From the NCBI GenBank assembly GCA_021521415.1, contig JAIQDT010000832.1:248001-312000 (forward strand): 64,000 bases of DNA, written 5' to 3'. Origin of the DNA: Bidens hawaiensis (lineage: Eukaryota; Streptophyta; Magnoliopsida; Asterales; Asteraceae). Below the pieces are notes generated by a model. The model did not search any database and was not told the origin of the DNA. It saw nothing but the letters and a program-made list of their open reading frames with translations. The position numbers and the translations under genes are program-made. Shown piece by piece: positions 24,001 to 36,335 of this stretch (positions are counted from its first letter, which is position 1; the number at the start of each line of letters is the position of its first letter).

Positions 24001-24673
24001 AAAACAAGCCATGCTAATCTACAGGTAATTTAGTTTTCTTTATTATATCATAAATGTGGAGTTTTCACTTTTCAATACAATATATATTATTATTTGCAGG
24101 CTATCCCAATTCCTTCAAACAGAGCATCTGCAGTTAAGGATATATTCAATTTAGCCGCTGAAAAGTTGGGATTCAAGTTTATGGAGTTAAAAAGTAAGTC
24201 GTTTAGTATGCATAAATTGGTTTCGAATTTGTAAAAAGGTCTAAATTTGATATAATCTTTGCAGGCGACAATAGTTTGGAGGGAAGAAGATTGTTACGCG
24301 CTCAGTTTGATGGAAATTATAGCTTGTTCTATGTTGAACTCCCTGGAGCTACAATATTATTACATACAGTTGAAGAGAACGAGAAATTTCCTGCCCAGTT
24401 TGGTCGCGAGGTGAGCTACTTCGCATCACTGTATAGTATATAGATATGTTTGTACAAGTTTGCTTTTGCTTTGTAAATTAAGAAACAAGCCTAGCTTTTC
24501 TGATTTGTAGATCAAGAACCATTAATACATATTGTGATTAGCAGGTTTTGGCTGGTTTGTTAAATATGGCAGACAAGGCGGATTGGCGGAATTGTAAGCT
24601 TGACAAAGGAGATGAAATAAAACTGGTGGAAAGATTTAAGAGCAGTTTTGAGGAATATGATCCAAATCAGTGA
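21064..24673 (+). CDS. CWF19-like protein / CCCH zinc finger protein (AtC3H64 type)
   Basis: Ten exons: 21064-21138, 21205-21478, 22636-22765, 22853-22972, 23058-23175, 23260-23657, 23739-24024, 24100-24193, 24265-24410, 24545-24673. They total 1,770 nt, 589 aa, with no internal stop. The N-terminal part (residues 1-235) is the CWF19L1-type metallophosphatase-like domain starting MAPPRILLCGDPRGN. Two CX8CX5CX3H zinc fingers span C315-H334 and C347-H366. The CwfJ C-terminal domain 1 is HIT-like with QDHVLILPIEH at 408-418, and CwfJ domain 2 follows to the end. Homologues act with lariat debranching and spliceosome-associated RNA turnover in the nucleus. All introns are GT-AG except intron 3, which is AT-AC. 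Intron 2 (1,157 bp) is inflated by nested MITEs. The length matches the Arabidopsis family. The start was chosen as the first ATG giving the conserved N-terminus. Confidence 0.95.
21524..22590. mobile_element. GAGC-word MITE in CWF19 intron 2 (outer)
   Basis: Arms rich in GAGC/GCTC words at 21,524-21,640 and 22,420-22,590. Its core is collinear with the MITE at 36,853-37,246 (TGAAATTAATA..AGAAGTC, then TTTGAGGCTCAAGCT). It is interrupted at 21,667-22,383 by a second MITE. The outer ends are approximate. Confidence 0.7.
21667..22383. mobile_element. hAT-type MITE, GAACG words, nested
   Basis: Ends TAGAGGTGTAAACGA and TCGTTTACAGCCCTA are inverted. Flanking duplications are CATAGAAT (21,659-21,666) and CATAGAAG (22,384-22,391), 7 of 8 identical. 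The interior has many CGTTCG/GAACG words. The uninterrupted equivalent is seen at 37,011-37,033 in the sibling MITE. Confidence 0.88.
22766..22852 (+). other. U12-type AT-AC intron (CWF19 intron 3)
   Basis: The 5' splice site is ATATCCTT (22,766-22,773), a perfect U12 consensus. A branch-site-like TTTCCTTAATT lies at 22,833-22,843, about 10 nt before the terminal AC at 22,851-22,852. Removing these 87 bases joins ..TTAAC to TAATGAATGG and gives the conserved FLTNEWPNG protein segment. No GT-AG alternative does this. Confidence 0.92.
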
Positions 24674-25070
24674 TTCTGAGAGAGTATAATGTATGAGTTA
24701 CAACCCATATTTAGTATATGATGATATTGAAATCGCCAAAGACGTTAATTGTTTTTTTTTTTTTTTGTTCTATAAAGTTGCAATTTTGACTTGTCAATTA
24801 ATTTATATTATAAGTTTAATAGTAAGGTAAAATACCAGTAAACACAATGTTTATAACAATTTTAAGTTTTAATACAGTAAGGAAGGTGTCACGAACAAAG
24901 ATAAATGATAAAAAGGGTATTTAAATAAGGTCTGAAGAGTATATAAATAAACACCAAAATATTTATTCGAATACAATAATAATAAGCTACAAAAAGTAAA
25001 CAAAAGGCCTATAATTGCTTGCTCAAGCTCAACTGGTTTTGAACAAAAAGAGTGACTTGTGATACTGATA
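24674..25070. other. Spacer between convergent genes
   Basis: 397 bp between the CWF19-type stop and the Sec24 stop, AT-rich, with a T12-like run near 24,751. It should contain both 3' UTRs and poly(A) signals. No other gene seen. Confidence 0.6.
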
Positions 25071-28000
25071 TCAAGTCATTTTGCTTTGAATTTGTCGATG
25101 AACATGCACTAAGAACTCTACATAGGAGAGACCGCCCAGAGACTTGTCTTCCACCATGTATGAGAAAAATAGTGCTCCTGAAACAAAAAACAAAAAAGAA
25201 AATGAGTAATTTGACTTTCTCAACATGTCATGTTTTACTTTTCATTGAAAAACACAATTACATATTTGTTTGGTATAGCCTAAAAAGGAGGGGAAAAAAA
25301 GAAAGAAAAGAGAGCTTTATAATGATTATTATATTACCTGATGGGTCTCCTTTCCTGCATAATTTTAAGCTGCAAGAAGTAAAACAATGTCAGGTACGAA
25401 CATATGTTGTGTATATTAACATGAAAGTAATTAATTAACGAAGACAAATTGATCCCAAAAAAAAAAAGAAGATATATTTACCGCAGGTAGTTGCATCTTT
25501 GGCTCCTGATCTCGTTTATGACCTCATTTAGCTTCTTGGATAAAGCGTTATCATATTGTTGCAATACAAACTGAATAGAGAAGTAAAAGTAATCAATAAT
25601 TGCTTTATATGATCAAAAGGCTGAAAGCTTGAATATAGAAAAGATAAAAAGAACTTTTGTACATTAAAAATAACGAACATAAACTAGAAAAGGTTGAATG
25701 TTTGTGGTAAGGTGTCCTACAGTGTGATAAGGAGGCGTAGAGTGCAGTAAGCTTTCCTACGGTGTTGTACGATGTCAAGTGTCATTAGGTATGGTAAAGG
25801 GACATCGGGCGTGTAAAGTGATGATTAATCACCTTTTGTGCATCTTAAAGAACTTATATAGTTAACTCATATTAATTACGATTAACAAAATATATCATTA
25901 TAAAAACAATCATATCTTTGAATAAGAATGATCGAACGGTTGAATGCATTAGCAATAGACTTTTCACTTTGGGCAAATTTTAACCTTTCTTATTTTAGCT
26001 AACCTTTTATTTGAATCGTTTTAAGATAAAAACAGAAGATATGATGTACCTGACTAGGAACCGCGTCAACAGAAGAAATGCCAAACAGTTGCCTCATTGT
26101 ATCAGGATCCGCAGTGCCTCCGATATAAATTAAACAATCTTCGCCATTTTCAAGTAGATAGATTCCATTGTCATTCACTTGTTCACTTGACAGAGGCATA
26201 ACAGTTGGAATAACAGATCCCTCTGTTTCCTGTAACCTCAAAACAAAAAAACCAAGTAAAACACCATACACAAAATATCAAAAATAAAATTGCAAAATGC
26301 TTACCTTTAGATCAAGATCATGAATACTAATCATTCTGGGATACACAAGTGGAATAGCCAATTGTGCAGAAAGAGGGAAAACATAGTTGATCCAAAACGA
26401 CCGATCGTCAATACGCGCATCAGTTCGCAATCCAATACTTTTTATCAAAGCTAAAATAATCAAAAAAATAACATTAATTATCAAAGATGACTTGATGCGC
26501 GTTATATCAAAGTCAGAAATACAAAAAGTACCAAGAGTGTATAAAGGCAACAGTTTAAGTGCTTCTGGAAGAATAAGTTGTCCTGATGATGACACGGTTG
26601 CACAAAACTTGCGATAAGCATGAAGAATATTGATGCAAAGGTTTGTCACTTGCTCCCGTACGTGTAATAACGGGCTTGTAAGAATTTCATTTGCCGCTGT
26701 AGCAAATATAAAAAAAATTAAGATTAACAGGCACAAGTGTTTAATAAAGTATAAATTATGTATCAATTACCTTGTTTTAGGAAACATGAAAATTGTGTGT
26801 CCAGGTCAGCTGCCCGGAAGAGGTTACTTAGCATGGTTGTGCATGGTAAGGACAAGGTGGACACACGTATTCTTCTTTGACCGGTCACAGTAGTATAAAG
26901 AAGTGCACACTAAGCAATATAAATATACACACACAATACATTAGTCAATATGAATTTCCGAAGGTCATTGAATATTATCATATGCATAAATACATACCTG
27001 AAAGGAGCATTCTGTGCCATCTTGCAATTTGTCATCATGTTTCAGAGCTACCATAATGGCTTTGTCACAATCGATCTGAGAGTAAAAAAAGAAGGTTCAA
27101 GCATAATAATGATGGCATAAATAAGACTCCTGTAAGTGAAGTCAAATGTGGGAATAGGACGAACCGCAGGTAGGTCAACGTCTGTTGGAATGCGCTTACA
27201 AAAGTTTCCAGAGTATTCTTGAACTTGAAGACCCTGAAAAATTAATGGAAAAATAATTAACCTTTTTTTATGATTAATAAGAAAATTGAATTGTAATTGT
27301 GTAGGAATTGAGAGCTGACCTGGCTGCACCTAACACGCATCACTGCTTCAAACCCTTGAGGCCTTGTTACGTTCCATCGAAGATCATTGTAGAGTTTTGC
27401 AGGATCAGAAAGCGCAGAAAAAGGGTGGTAATAATACAACTGAAAAGGGTGAATAAAAAAATAATATCAATATTGAAATCATAAACTAACTATTGACAGT
27501 TGACTAGATTATTTTTTTGTCAATTACTTTATTACTAATGACTACCTGTCCTCCGGTCGTCCTTGGGATGATGGAGATGGAAGCAATGTCCACATAACTT
27601 TGGGTAGTAAGAAATACATCAACAGAGACCTGGAAATTAAAAAGATAAATATATAAAAACAACGGAGAACTAAAAGTTTTTTCTTTAAAAAAGGGAAGCT
27701 TCACCTGGTATTCTGCAAATTCAATAGCCACAGTCTTAAAAGTCTTGTCTACTGGTTGGAGTAGTTTATGCGGTTCCTGAAATTTAAAAATAGACAGATC
27801 AATTTGAAAACTAATTTTAAAAAGACATATTTGTTTTTTGAAAATATTTATATACATACCTTCTCTCCTGAAGATATATTGGCTCTTCCTTCAGCTTCTC
27901 TAGCAGAAAGAGCCCCAATACCAATAGAAGGCAAAACTGAAATATTAAACAGTCATTAGAACAAAACAAATGCTTGATCATCATTTACATATATTTTATT

Positions 28001-31000
28001 CATAACGCGCATAACAAAAGTGTGATCATCTTATATACTTCGAAGGTATATTATGAATTTTTGATCATATAATTCTGTCAATACTGGTTAACTGCAGATA
28101 TTAAATCTGATATTCATGAACTTGCCTGATTGGAATACCAAAAGTTTGCCTCCAGTGTTCTTCATGGCCAAAAAAGCAGCCTGTGTGATAAAGTGAAAAG
28201 GTATGTAACATAAAGTCAACAAAACTTTTTTCAGGAATGATATTGTAAATGAAACCGAAAGCTTAGTACCTTAATCCCTGCACCGAAAGCTGAATCAGCT
28301 GTTTTATTATTCTGAAACATGGTTGGGATGCTTTCTAGCAGTAGATCTAGATGCTGACGACACTGTAACCTCAAAACATAATATTAATTACGCCTCATAA
28401 AGAACCTTTATATAGATGTAAAGAATTTGCATGACAAACCTCTGAAAGCTGAACAATAACATCGGTTTGAAGAGGAGTGTAAACATCTTGTACATCGGGA
28501 ACTATGAGCATCAAAGGCTGCAACAAAATAAAAAAAAAACTACACTTAGTCAAAACTTGTATTTTCTCTTTATTACTTCATGTTTTAACATTCAAAGCAT
28601 CAAACCTGCTGCAACGCACGTTTCAGATTATAAAAATGGATGGTCGAGTCAAATGTAGCAATTCCCACCATCGTCCGAGGACCCTCCTGCACCAATCAGA
28701 TTAATATAAGTCAACCACATGAACTAAAAAGTAATTTATAATCACATCAATGAGGTTCACATGTTATAATCAGTTTGTTGACCATTTCAAAATAAAGTCA
28801 TGAATACGTTTATATTATCTGGATAGAATCATACAAATCCTACATATAACATTTTCATAGCATAATGAAAACAGACTTACAGGAAGGTCTGAAATAACTC
28901 GACTGATAGCACTACAAGCTCCAGCTGTCGCGCCAGTCTGTACAGCGTTCATTGATACATCGATGAGGAAGAAAAACACAGCTGGCATCGGATCACGCAC
29001 CTGGGAACATACAAGAAACAGGGTGCCGGTTAAACATAATTCACTATGTATAAAAATATAAATATATGTGTATGCATGTATGTATATGTATAATTCCACA
29101 CCATAAATTCCCTGGTAGCAACAAATTCAACTGTGCCTCTACAAAGCTCAGGTCTCTCATCAGCATCTCTCCTTCTACCATCTGGACCTAGATTGCACTG
29201 ATAGTCACGGGGAGTTTCATCAGTGAAACCTGCAAAAAAGCACCATAAACCACACTGTGAAAACTGCATGCTCTTTACACAAGATAATCGGTCATCGGTC
29301 ACCAGGAAATATCACACTCACCACAAAAGTTACAGATAAATCGTCTTCCTTGATCAACAAACTTCATAAACGGATTGATGTACCCTTTGCAACGAGAACA
29401 ACGAACAGGGCCACTTTCCCCAAAATCCACTATCTAGATATATTAGCATTCATAATTTTAGACATGTTAGATGTATCATATATGATATGCCTACAACGCA
29501 TTTGATGAGTTTTAGTTAATTAAAAAAACAATATCAGCAAAAAAAAAAAAGATTACTTGAATGGGCTCCTCAGATGGATGAGGTAAGGCCAGAGGTTGAA
29601 CCAACAAAGCCAACTGCATCCCGGAAGTGGTCAAAAGATCGGAAGTGCAAGCAATCTGAAACAAGACAACAATCTTACATTAAACCCACTAGCTAGTATG
29701 TTTGAACAAAAAGTATACAAGGGGAAGTATAAATCACCTGGTTGATGGTACACCTCATGTACCGCGGACTGCAATTTCCAGTATCCCTTACAATGAATTC
29801 ACTTGTAGCAGGCTTTAGAATAAAGCAAAATTTAAAAGATCAATAATGAATGTAAATAAAGCACCCTGCTTGAATTCTAGAAAAACTGAAATACCGGTGG
29901 AGGATTGGCTTGATTGGCTTGACGAGTTTCATGAAGAACCACTGAGGTATTCGGAATAGGGCGGGGAATTTGGTTAGGATCAATCTTTGACGGTCCTGTA
30001 ACTGCAGTGCCTCCAGCACCCATAGCCGGTGATATTGTAGCCATTGCTTGTTGATTTGGAAGTGGTGGCGGCATGCCATACATCCGTGGTAGTTGACCGG
30101 CACCAGGGATTAGAGGAGGTGGTACATTCTGATACAATTTTAAATTCATAACTCAATCTTGATATGGAAGTGATCAAAAGAAGAAAAAAAAAATTGTGCA
30201 TCATAGAAAAAGTGTAATGTGTTACTGAAGGTTTCACAAATATAGCATTTAAATACATAATATTTGGATTTGTTTAAAAATGATAAAACCTTTGTACTCC
30301 TGGAGCCTAGGTTACTAGAATTGTTGCTGGTCTAAATCTTGTTCTCAGCAAACAATGTAAATTATAAGGATATGTATATACCATACAAAATAATCCCAGA
30401 ATGAAGTTAAACCATTATTTCATCATCCACATTCTCAAATAAACATTATGCATCAAACATCCTCATAATGCTTCCACTAATCAAGGCAACTTAACTGTAC
30501 GCCTAAGTATTGGTCATCATCCACTGCTTTGATAAGCCAATAGCAAGTAATTGTTTGATCATGTATTTTAAAACTACAATTGGAATACTAAATTAAGCCT
30601 CCTTTTTTTTAACTTATGCTCATCAAACGTTTTCATACAACTTGATGATAATCTTTCTAATTCTTAACTAGTAATTGAAACAATGAAATTAGCCACTTAA
30701 AAAAATGCATGATATCAATATAATAAAGTATCAACAATAATTTCTTCATATGAAAACGAGTCACACACGTCACATCTCAATATGACAATTCATGTCAACT
30801 AAATGCAGCATGAATTAGCTTCCACTAAAACATGAAATATTCAAATTTGAATTAATATACTTACTTGTCGAGATTGCGCTTGCCACGGTTGAGCCCCAAA
30901 AGGAGAAACTTGTGGAGACATGCCTTGAGCCTGAGTCGAGAATGATGGTGGTCCTCTCGGAGGAGCCGAAAAGGGAGGTGCTAGTGATGCAGGGCCTCTC

Positions 31001-31989
31001 GGTGGCTGCTCTGGCGGACCGCCAGAAAACGGTGCCGGTTGGCCTGAAAAGGGACCCGCGGGTGACGCCATGTTTGGTGGTGCAGGTGAAGGTACAGCAG
31101 ACGGTCTTGGTCTAACACCACCCGGAGGAAACTGAGGACCACCTTGAACACCACCTGGTCCACCTTGTCCGAACATCGGAGGTCCATTACTCACCATACC
31201 ACCACCCACATTCGGCGGTGGCCCAGGCGGCCCTGCAAAAGGACCAGGTCGAGGACCAGGACCACCAGGTGCCGAAGAAGACAACGGTCCCGGTCCAGAA
31301 GCCATGGGCCTTGAAGCAAATGGCTGCTCTGGCGGACCGCCAGAAAACGGTGCCGGTTGGCCTGAAAAGGGACCCGCGGGTGACGCCATGTTTGGTGGTG
31401 CAGGTGAAGGTACAGCAGACGGTCTTGGTCTAACACCACCCGGAGGAAACTGAGGACCACCTTGAACACCACCTGGTCCACCTTGTCCGAACATCGGAGG
31501 TCCATTACTCACCATACCACCACCCACATTCGGCGGTGGCCCAGGCGGCCCTGCAAAAGGACCAGGTCGAGGACCAGGACCACCAGGTGCCGAAGAAGAC
31601 AACGGTCCCGGTCCAGAAGCCATGGGCCTTGAAGCAAATGGAGGAGGCGGATTACCACCAGGAGGACCACCACCACCAGCAGGTGCATTGCCACGGTTAG
31701 GTGCCACGAAAGGCGGCAATGCACCTTGCGGAGGTCCAGTAGCCGGCGGCACTACACCCCGGGGGACCACACCCGGCGGTGGCGGGCCGGGACGCATAGC
31801 CCCTGAAAATGGAGCGGAAAAAGGCGACGGTTGTTGTCCGAACGGAGGAACCGGACCTCTCGGTCCAGCACCCGCATTCGGGGGCTGGTTCGGGCGATTA
31901 ATCTGGAGGTTTTGCATATTATCCGTAAGCGAATTGGGGTTATAATTAGGAGGTAAATTGCCAGGCCTAGGTCCACCGGGAGTTGCCAT
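25071..31989 (-). CDS. SEC24: Protein transport protein Sec24 (COPII coat)
   Basis: 24 coding exons from 31989-30865 (exon 1) through 30128-29895, 29812-29738, 29655-29557, 29433-29322, 29229-29102, 29000-28881, 28686-28606, 28517-28440, 28362-28270, 28180-28126, 27936-27860, 27776-27705, 27629-27546, 27439-27320, 27233-27165, 27075-26998, 26909-26771, 26696-26532, 26450-26305, 26229-26050, 25570-25482, 25369-25338 to 25177-25071. They total 3,558 nt, 1,185 aa, with no lesion. Residues 1 to about 470 are Pro/Gly-rich and disordered. The Sec23/24 zinc finger uses C523, C526, C545 and C548. The trunk domain starts near [12 protein letters not shown] (about 597), followed by beta-sandwich, helical and gelsolin-like domains. 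It selects cargo for COPII vesicles leaving the ER. Intron 11 is GC-AG (CAG/GCAAGT). Exon 1 holds a 106-residue tandem duplication; without it the length equals that of Arabidopsis homologues. Confidence 0.97.
31003..31638 (-). repeat. 318-bp perfect tandem duplication in Sec24 exon 1
   Basis: Copies at 31,003-31,320 and 31,321-31,638 appear identical by eye. 318 is a multiple of three, so residues 118-223 and 224-329 repeat (each starting [13 protein letters not shown]). It lies in the disordered Pro/Gly region. Either a very recent duplication or an assembly artefact. Confidence 0.93.
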
Positions 31990-32345
31990 CAAAACCCCTG
32001 TTTCAATACAATCTTAAAAATCAAAAATCCTCAACAATTGCACACTGAATCGAATAAAGATTCAATTTTTACACAACAAGAATCGATAACAAACAAAACC
32101 CATGATCTAAACCGAACGATTGATCGAGATCGGGCGTAAATTCGATAAGATCTGGGATTTCTTGAACTTGATTTGAGTGAAATAATATGAGATTGAAGAC
32201 GTACCTGAAGCTGAATATGAGTGATCGAAAGAATTGGTCTGGTGTCTGTAAGAATAAGAAAACCTAATAAATAACCGGAGATCAAGGGAAGAGAAGATTG
32301 ATGAAAATGAGGAATGAAGGTCAAGAAGACCATTTTCATTTCTAA
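31990..32345 (-). promoter_or_regulatory. Sec24 5' UTR with intron
   Basis: A leader exon ending CTTCAG at 32,205 is followed by donor GTACGTC at 32,204 and acceptor AAACAG at 31,998, eight bases upstream of the start codon at 31,989. Leader introns are common in plant housekeeping genes. The transcription start probably lies close to the MITE at 32,346; no certain TATA box. Confidence 0.6.
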
Positions 32346-32656
32346 GAGCATTCACATCCCATCCCTAAATGTATGTGAATATGTAAATTATAAGGTGGGG
32401 TCTTGTGAGCTGTGAGTGTAGATTATAGGGTGGAGAGAAAAAAGTAGTGATTTTTTGTAAATTTGGGGAAATATTTGGGGAACATTGTTTGCCCTATTTA
32501 TTTTTTAATATTTGTTGGATTGGTTGTGAGTGGAGGAGAGAGAAAACTGTAATGATAAAGATATAAAAAATATTATTTAATTGAACATGAGAGAGAAATG
32601 TAATGGTTTTTAGTGTAATTATAGAGATAGAGATGGGGAATGGGATGAGAATGCTC
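32346..32656. mobile_element. Tourist-like MITE (PIF/Harbinger), TAA TSD
   Basis: Ends GAGCATTCACATCCCATCCC and its near inverse (GGGATGAGAATGCTC) are flanked by TAA at 32,343-32,345 and 32,657-32,659. 311 bp, non-coding. It sits at the 5' boundary of the Sec24 transcription unit, so it may supply promoter sequence. Confidence 0.85.
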
Positions 32657-32680
32657 TAACTACCCTAAACTTATTATAAT

Positions 32681-32880
32681 TAATTATTTAATATTTCTTC
32701 AATTGTAACTTTTTTTGTAATTAATGATGGTAAATTGTAATAAGATGTAATATTATTATTATCTATTTTATTATTATTAATTATTTAATATTTCTTCAGT
32801 TGTAACTTTTTTTGTAATTAATGACGGTAAATTGTAATAAGATGTAATATTATTATTATTATTATCTATTTTATTATTAT
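32681..32880. repeat. 97-bp tandem repeat, two copies
   Basis: TAATTATTTAATATTTCTTC starts at 32,681 and again at 32,778. Copies differ by a few bases and by extra ATT units in the second. Confidence 0.88.
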
Positions 32881-34515
32881 TACTAGCAATTTTTATTTTT
32901 TTTTTACAAACAAAGGCAAATGTAGTAAAGAGGTGTTCGGTCTCTTATGGTAAATGTGTATATTTAGGAGTGGATATAAAGAAAGTAGATACAGAGGACG
33001 TACAAAGGTTGACGTTTTGAAAGATAATTTTGTAAAGGTGAAAAGCAGCTTTTGGCTTGTTATATGTCATCTTTTGTTAAAATCAAACCAATTTTGTTGG
33101 TTATGTATCCCGTATCCGTAATAACAATATTCTGACTTTAGATGAGGAACCATCGATTTCATGCATCTTTTTACCATTTAATATTTTAGTTTTGGAGAAT
33201 GTATTATTTAAAGTTTAATATTAACAAGTTTAAAATTAATAAAGATTTACTAATATTTATATTTACATTTAAGATAACAATTTTAATAATTAATATTTTT
33301 TTAATATTGTCATTAATTTTCTTTAATTATTCAGATATTGTATAATAATTTAATTTAGTTACTTGTTATTCTTTAATATATTCTTAGTGTTTCATATTTT
33401 TTTTTATTTATGTTTGATATTTAATATCTTTGCTCAGTTGATGTAAAACACACATATCTTTTTCTTTTTTAAAATATTATAGCTTTATATATTATTTACA
33501 CGAGACACCTTTTTAGGAAAACTAATATTCTTATTATAACTCAACCCGTGTTTCATATATAAATCATTGCTAAAATTAGTACAAAATGCAATAGCCTTAT
33601 ACTAAATATAAAAAATAGAAAATTTGTCTATGATTTTTAAACTATCTTTCATAACACGTACTTATTATATCAATATTCTTTTTACATTAAATATGTTTAC
33701 AATATAACTTATGACATTAATAACTCAATTAATGGAGATTGACCAATTAATACGGATATGTTGAATTTATAATCAATATTATATGTAGAAGCAAGATATT
33801 TTTTTTCTTTTCCTTTAGTAGAAGAGAAATGATTTAGACACAAATTTGACAGTGATAGTTAACCTTAGATTACCATGTGTATAGAATTATTTTCTTTTAT
33901 TACTATAGGTAGATTTATAAACAAATATGCGTACCAAGTTATTTAAATGTGCTACGGGAAATCAGAGGCAAACATATAGCAGGCTACATTAGATACCCAA
34001 TCTGATATCGATCGAATAATTAAAGGTCTTGTTGTTGGTTTTGGGTTTTTAATAATCGGTTCAGTTTGGTTAAAATCCAAAATTTACTAGTAAATGCCAA
34101 AAAAAAAATAGATAAGTAAATGTAGACATGCTAAAACCAAAATCATGTACACGTTTTTCATTGGGTGAAATGTGTGACGCAATCTAATTGCAACAACAAT
34201 TTTGTGCTACACGATATAACTATATCAACTTTTTTTTGGTACTATAAAATCCATCTTCAATCGACATATTGGTTGAGTGGTTCGTTAATTTGATTGCAAG
34301 TCACATTTCTTCCATGTCATTAGGATATCATTTATTTGTTCACGCGTGATAATTAAGTTTTATGATTCATAAGCTTAATAATATAAATTTTATGTTAAGT
34401 TGTTCTTTCTTTACTTTTTTTGTTAAAATAAAAATTATGTCACAAGGCGTGTTTTTTTGTTGTGCTTATGTTTCAACAAGGTTTGAACTTTTCCACTTTG
34501 CTGACAATTTAATGT
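32881..34515. other. AT-rich intergenic DNA
   Basis: No ORF with coding character, no splice-linked exons and no RNA gene. Lies between the divergent Sec24 and GRWD1-like loci. Confidence 0.55.
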
Positions 34516-35060
34516 TGGCAACGGGCCGGGTTCGGGCCGAGTATCGGTATTCTCATGCCCATACCTGTTTGTAAAACCGTGTCCCATACCCGATCCATTA
34601 CCCGTCGAGTATTTGTCAGGTAATTACCCGTCAGGTATCGGGCATACCCGCGGGTATCGGGTATACCCGTTGGGACTTTCAAGTACATTTTCTTATTCAT
34701 TATAATTATTTTATACATATAATTTATACAACAATTATTACAAATTTAAATATAATGCACTCCATATATACAAGCATGCCAATAAATAAATAATATCATT
34801 ATAATTTGTATATAATTTTTTATATATATGCTTCACAACCTATAAAATACAAAGAATTTTGCGGGTATGTAATTCGGGTATATGGTTCGGGTAAACGGGT
34901 ATGTGTTTTCGGATAATCGGGTCGGGTATTATCTAATCCCATACCCAACCCGTACCCGCGAAAATTTTTAAATCCTAATCCCATACCCATCGGGTTTCGG
35001 TATACCCGTCCCATTTATTTCGGGTTTCGGGTATACCCGTCGGGCACGGGCTTTTTTGCT
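34516..35060. mobile_element. MITE-like element, GGGTAT words
   Basis: CGGGTA/TACCCG words crowd both arms (34,520-34,675 and 34,860-35,055) around an AT-rich core, like 18,832-19,590 and 43,298-43,913. Ends GGCAACGGGCC and GGGCTTTTTTGC are only weakly inverted, and no target duplication is evident. Confidence 0.6.
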
Positions 35061-36335
35061 ATCTTAGGCCATCAGTTTCCATCTTTCAACCCTCACATGT
35101 TACGTATAGACATATTTGGATAGTTGTTATCCATCAAAATTTTACTCTTGTTTTGCTAGAACACATTAAGATATTTTGTAAACACCTCAAAACATAATGC
35201 AAATTAAAAAAATACTGTTCACAGTTTTAGAAACCACAGTATGAATAACAAACAAAGTTCAATAATAAAAAGGAACCTTTAATTTAACTACATAACTACA
35301 GTTAGCATGCCAAAATGTGTAGAAACAAAATTGTTGAGGCCATATATTAGACATGGTTCAATAAAATAATTTCACATTTTCATGCATTCTTTGAGAATTT
35401 GTATTTATTTTTGGTCCAGGTTGTACACGTTGCACAACCTTATATACAATAATAAAATGTAGTTAGAACAGATGTCTGATGTTTAAATAGGGAGTAGTAT
35501 TAGTAACATAAGATAGGCAATATCGGACTGGCATAGGTAAAAACTTTGGGAATGAGGTAGTATGGGTAACATTTGATGTTAAAAAAAAAGAAGAAATACA
35601 ACAAAAGATAGTTTGTATTGCCCGAGATGTCCATTAAAAAATTCAGTTAAAAAAATTTATCTGGTGTTCCTCAAAAATCAAAATGATGCATGTACTTTTG
35701 TTGACTTAGTGCATCTTAGAGTGCGTACACAATATTTATAACTCTTTTCATAATCATCATGTCTACAAAACCTTAGTTTATATTAAACTCTTTTAAGGCA
35801 ATTTCTAATATAAGTATAGTCATTCTAATTGCGAGATTTGTGTCAGCAAAGACAAACCTCAAAACAACGAAATAATACCAAATATTTATTTGTAAATTTT
35901 CCTTCCGTCTTCATCTCATATGGTTCATTACGTTCTTTTCTTTTTTCAATGACCAACAAAGCCCGACCAAAAAGGTATACTAATCGGCAAAAGGTCCCAC
36001 CCTCGCTTGCGATCACAAACAATGCGACGACTTGGCCCGCCACTAAAAACCCAGTATGACAAAACCATGGTTCACATATGACATTTAGTCAACAAATAAG
36101 ACTTGAACCCATAACATCCACAAGAAATATAACAATCACTAGGGCCTTCGATTTTATTATTATTATTATTATTATTATAAAGCAAAAATGGGCTGGGCCT
36201 GCCTACAATTTCAATTTCAATTTCAATTCTCAGCCTCTGAAAAAACCTTTAACCCTAATAACCTAAATCCCACCGTTAGTTACTCTGTTCTTCACCTTAT
36301 CTCATCACTTTAGCTCCAAATTAATAAAATCAAAG
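35061..36335 (+). other. Intergenic and GRWD1-like upstream region
   Basis: AT-rich with no gene. A (TTA)n tract at 36,155-36,180 is followed by the probable 5' UTR of the GRWD1-like pseudogene (CAAAGATGG context at its ATG). Confidence 0.5.

Noticed and set aside
30912..31945. ORFs on the plus strand opposite Sec24 exon 1
   Set aside because: They arise from the GC-rich, stop-poor coding exon and repeat themselves with the 318-bp duplication; no independent support.
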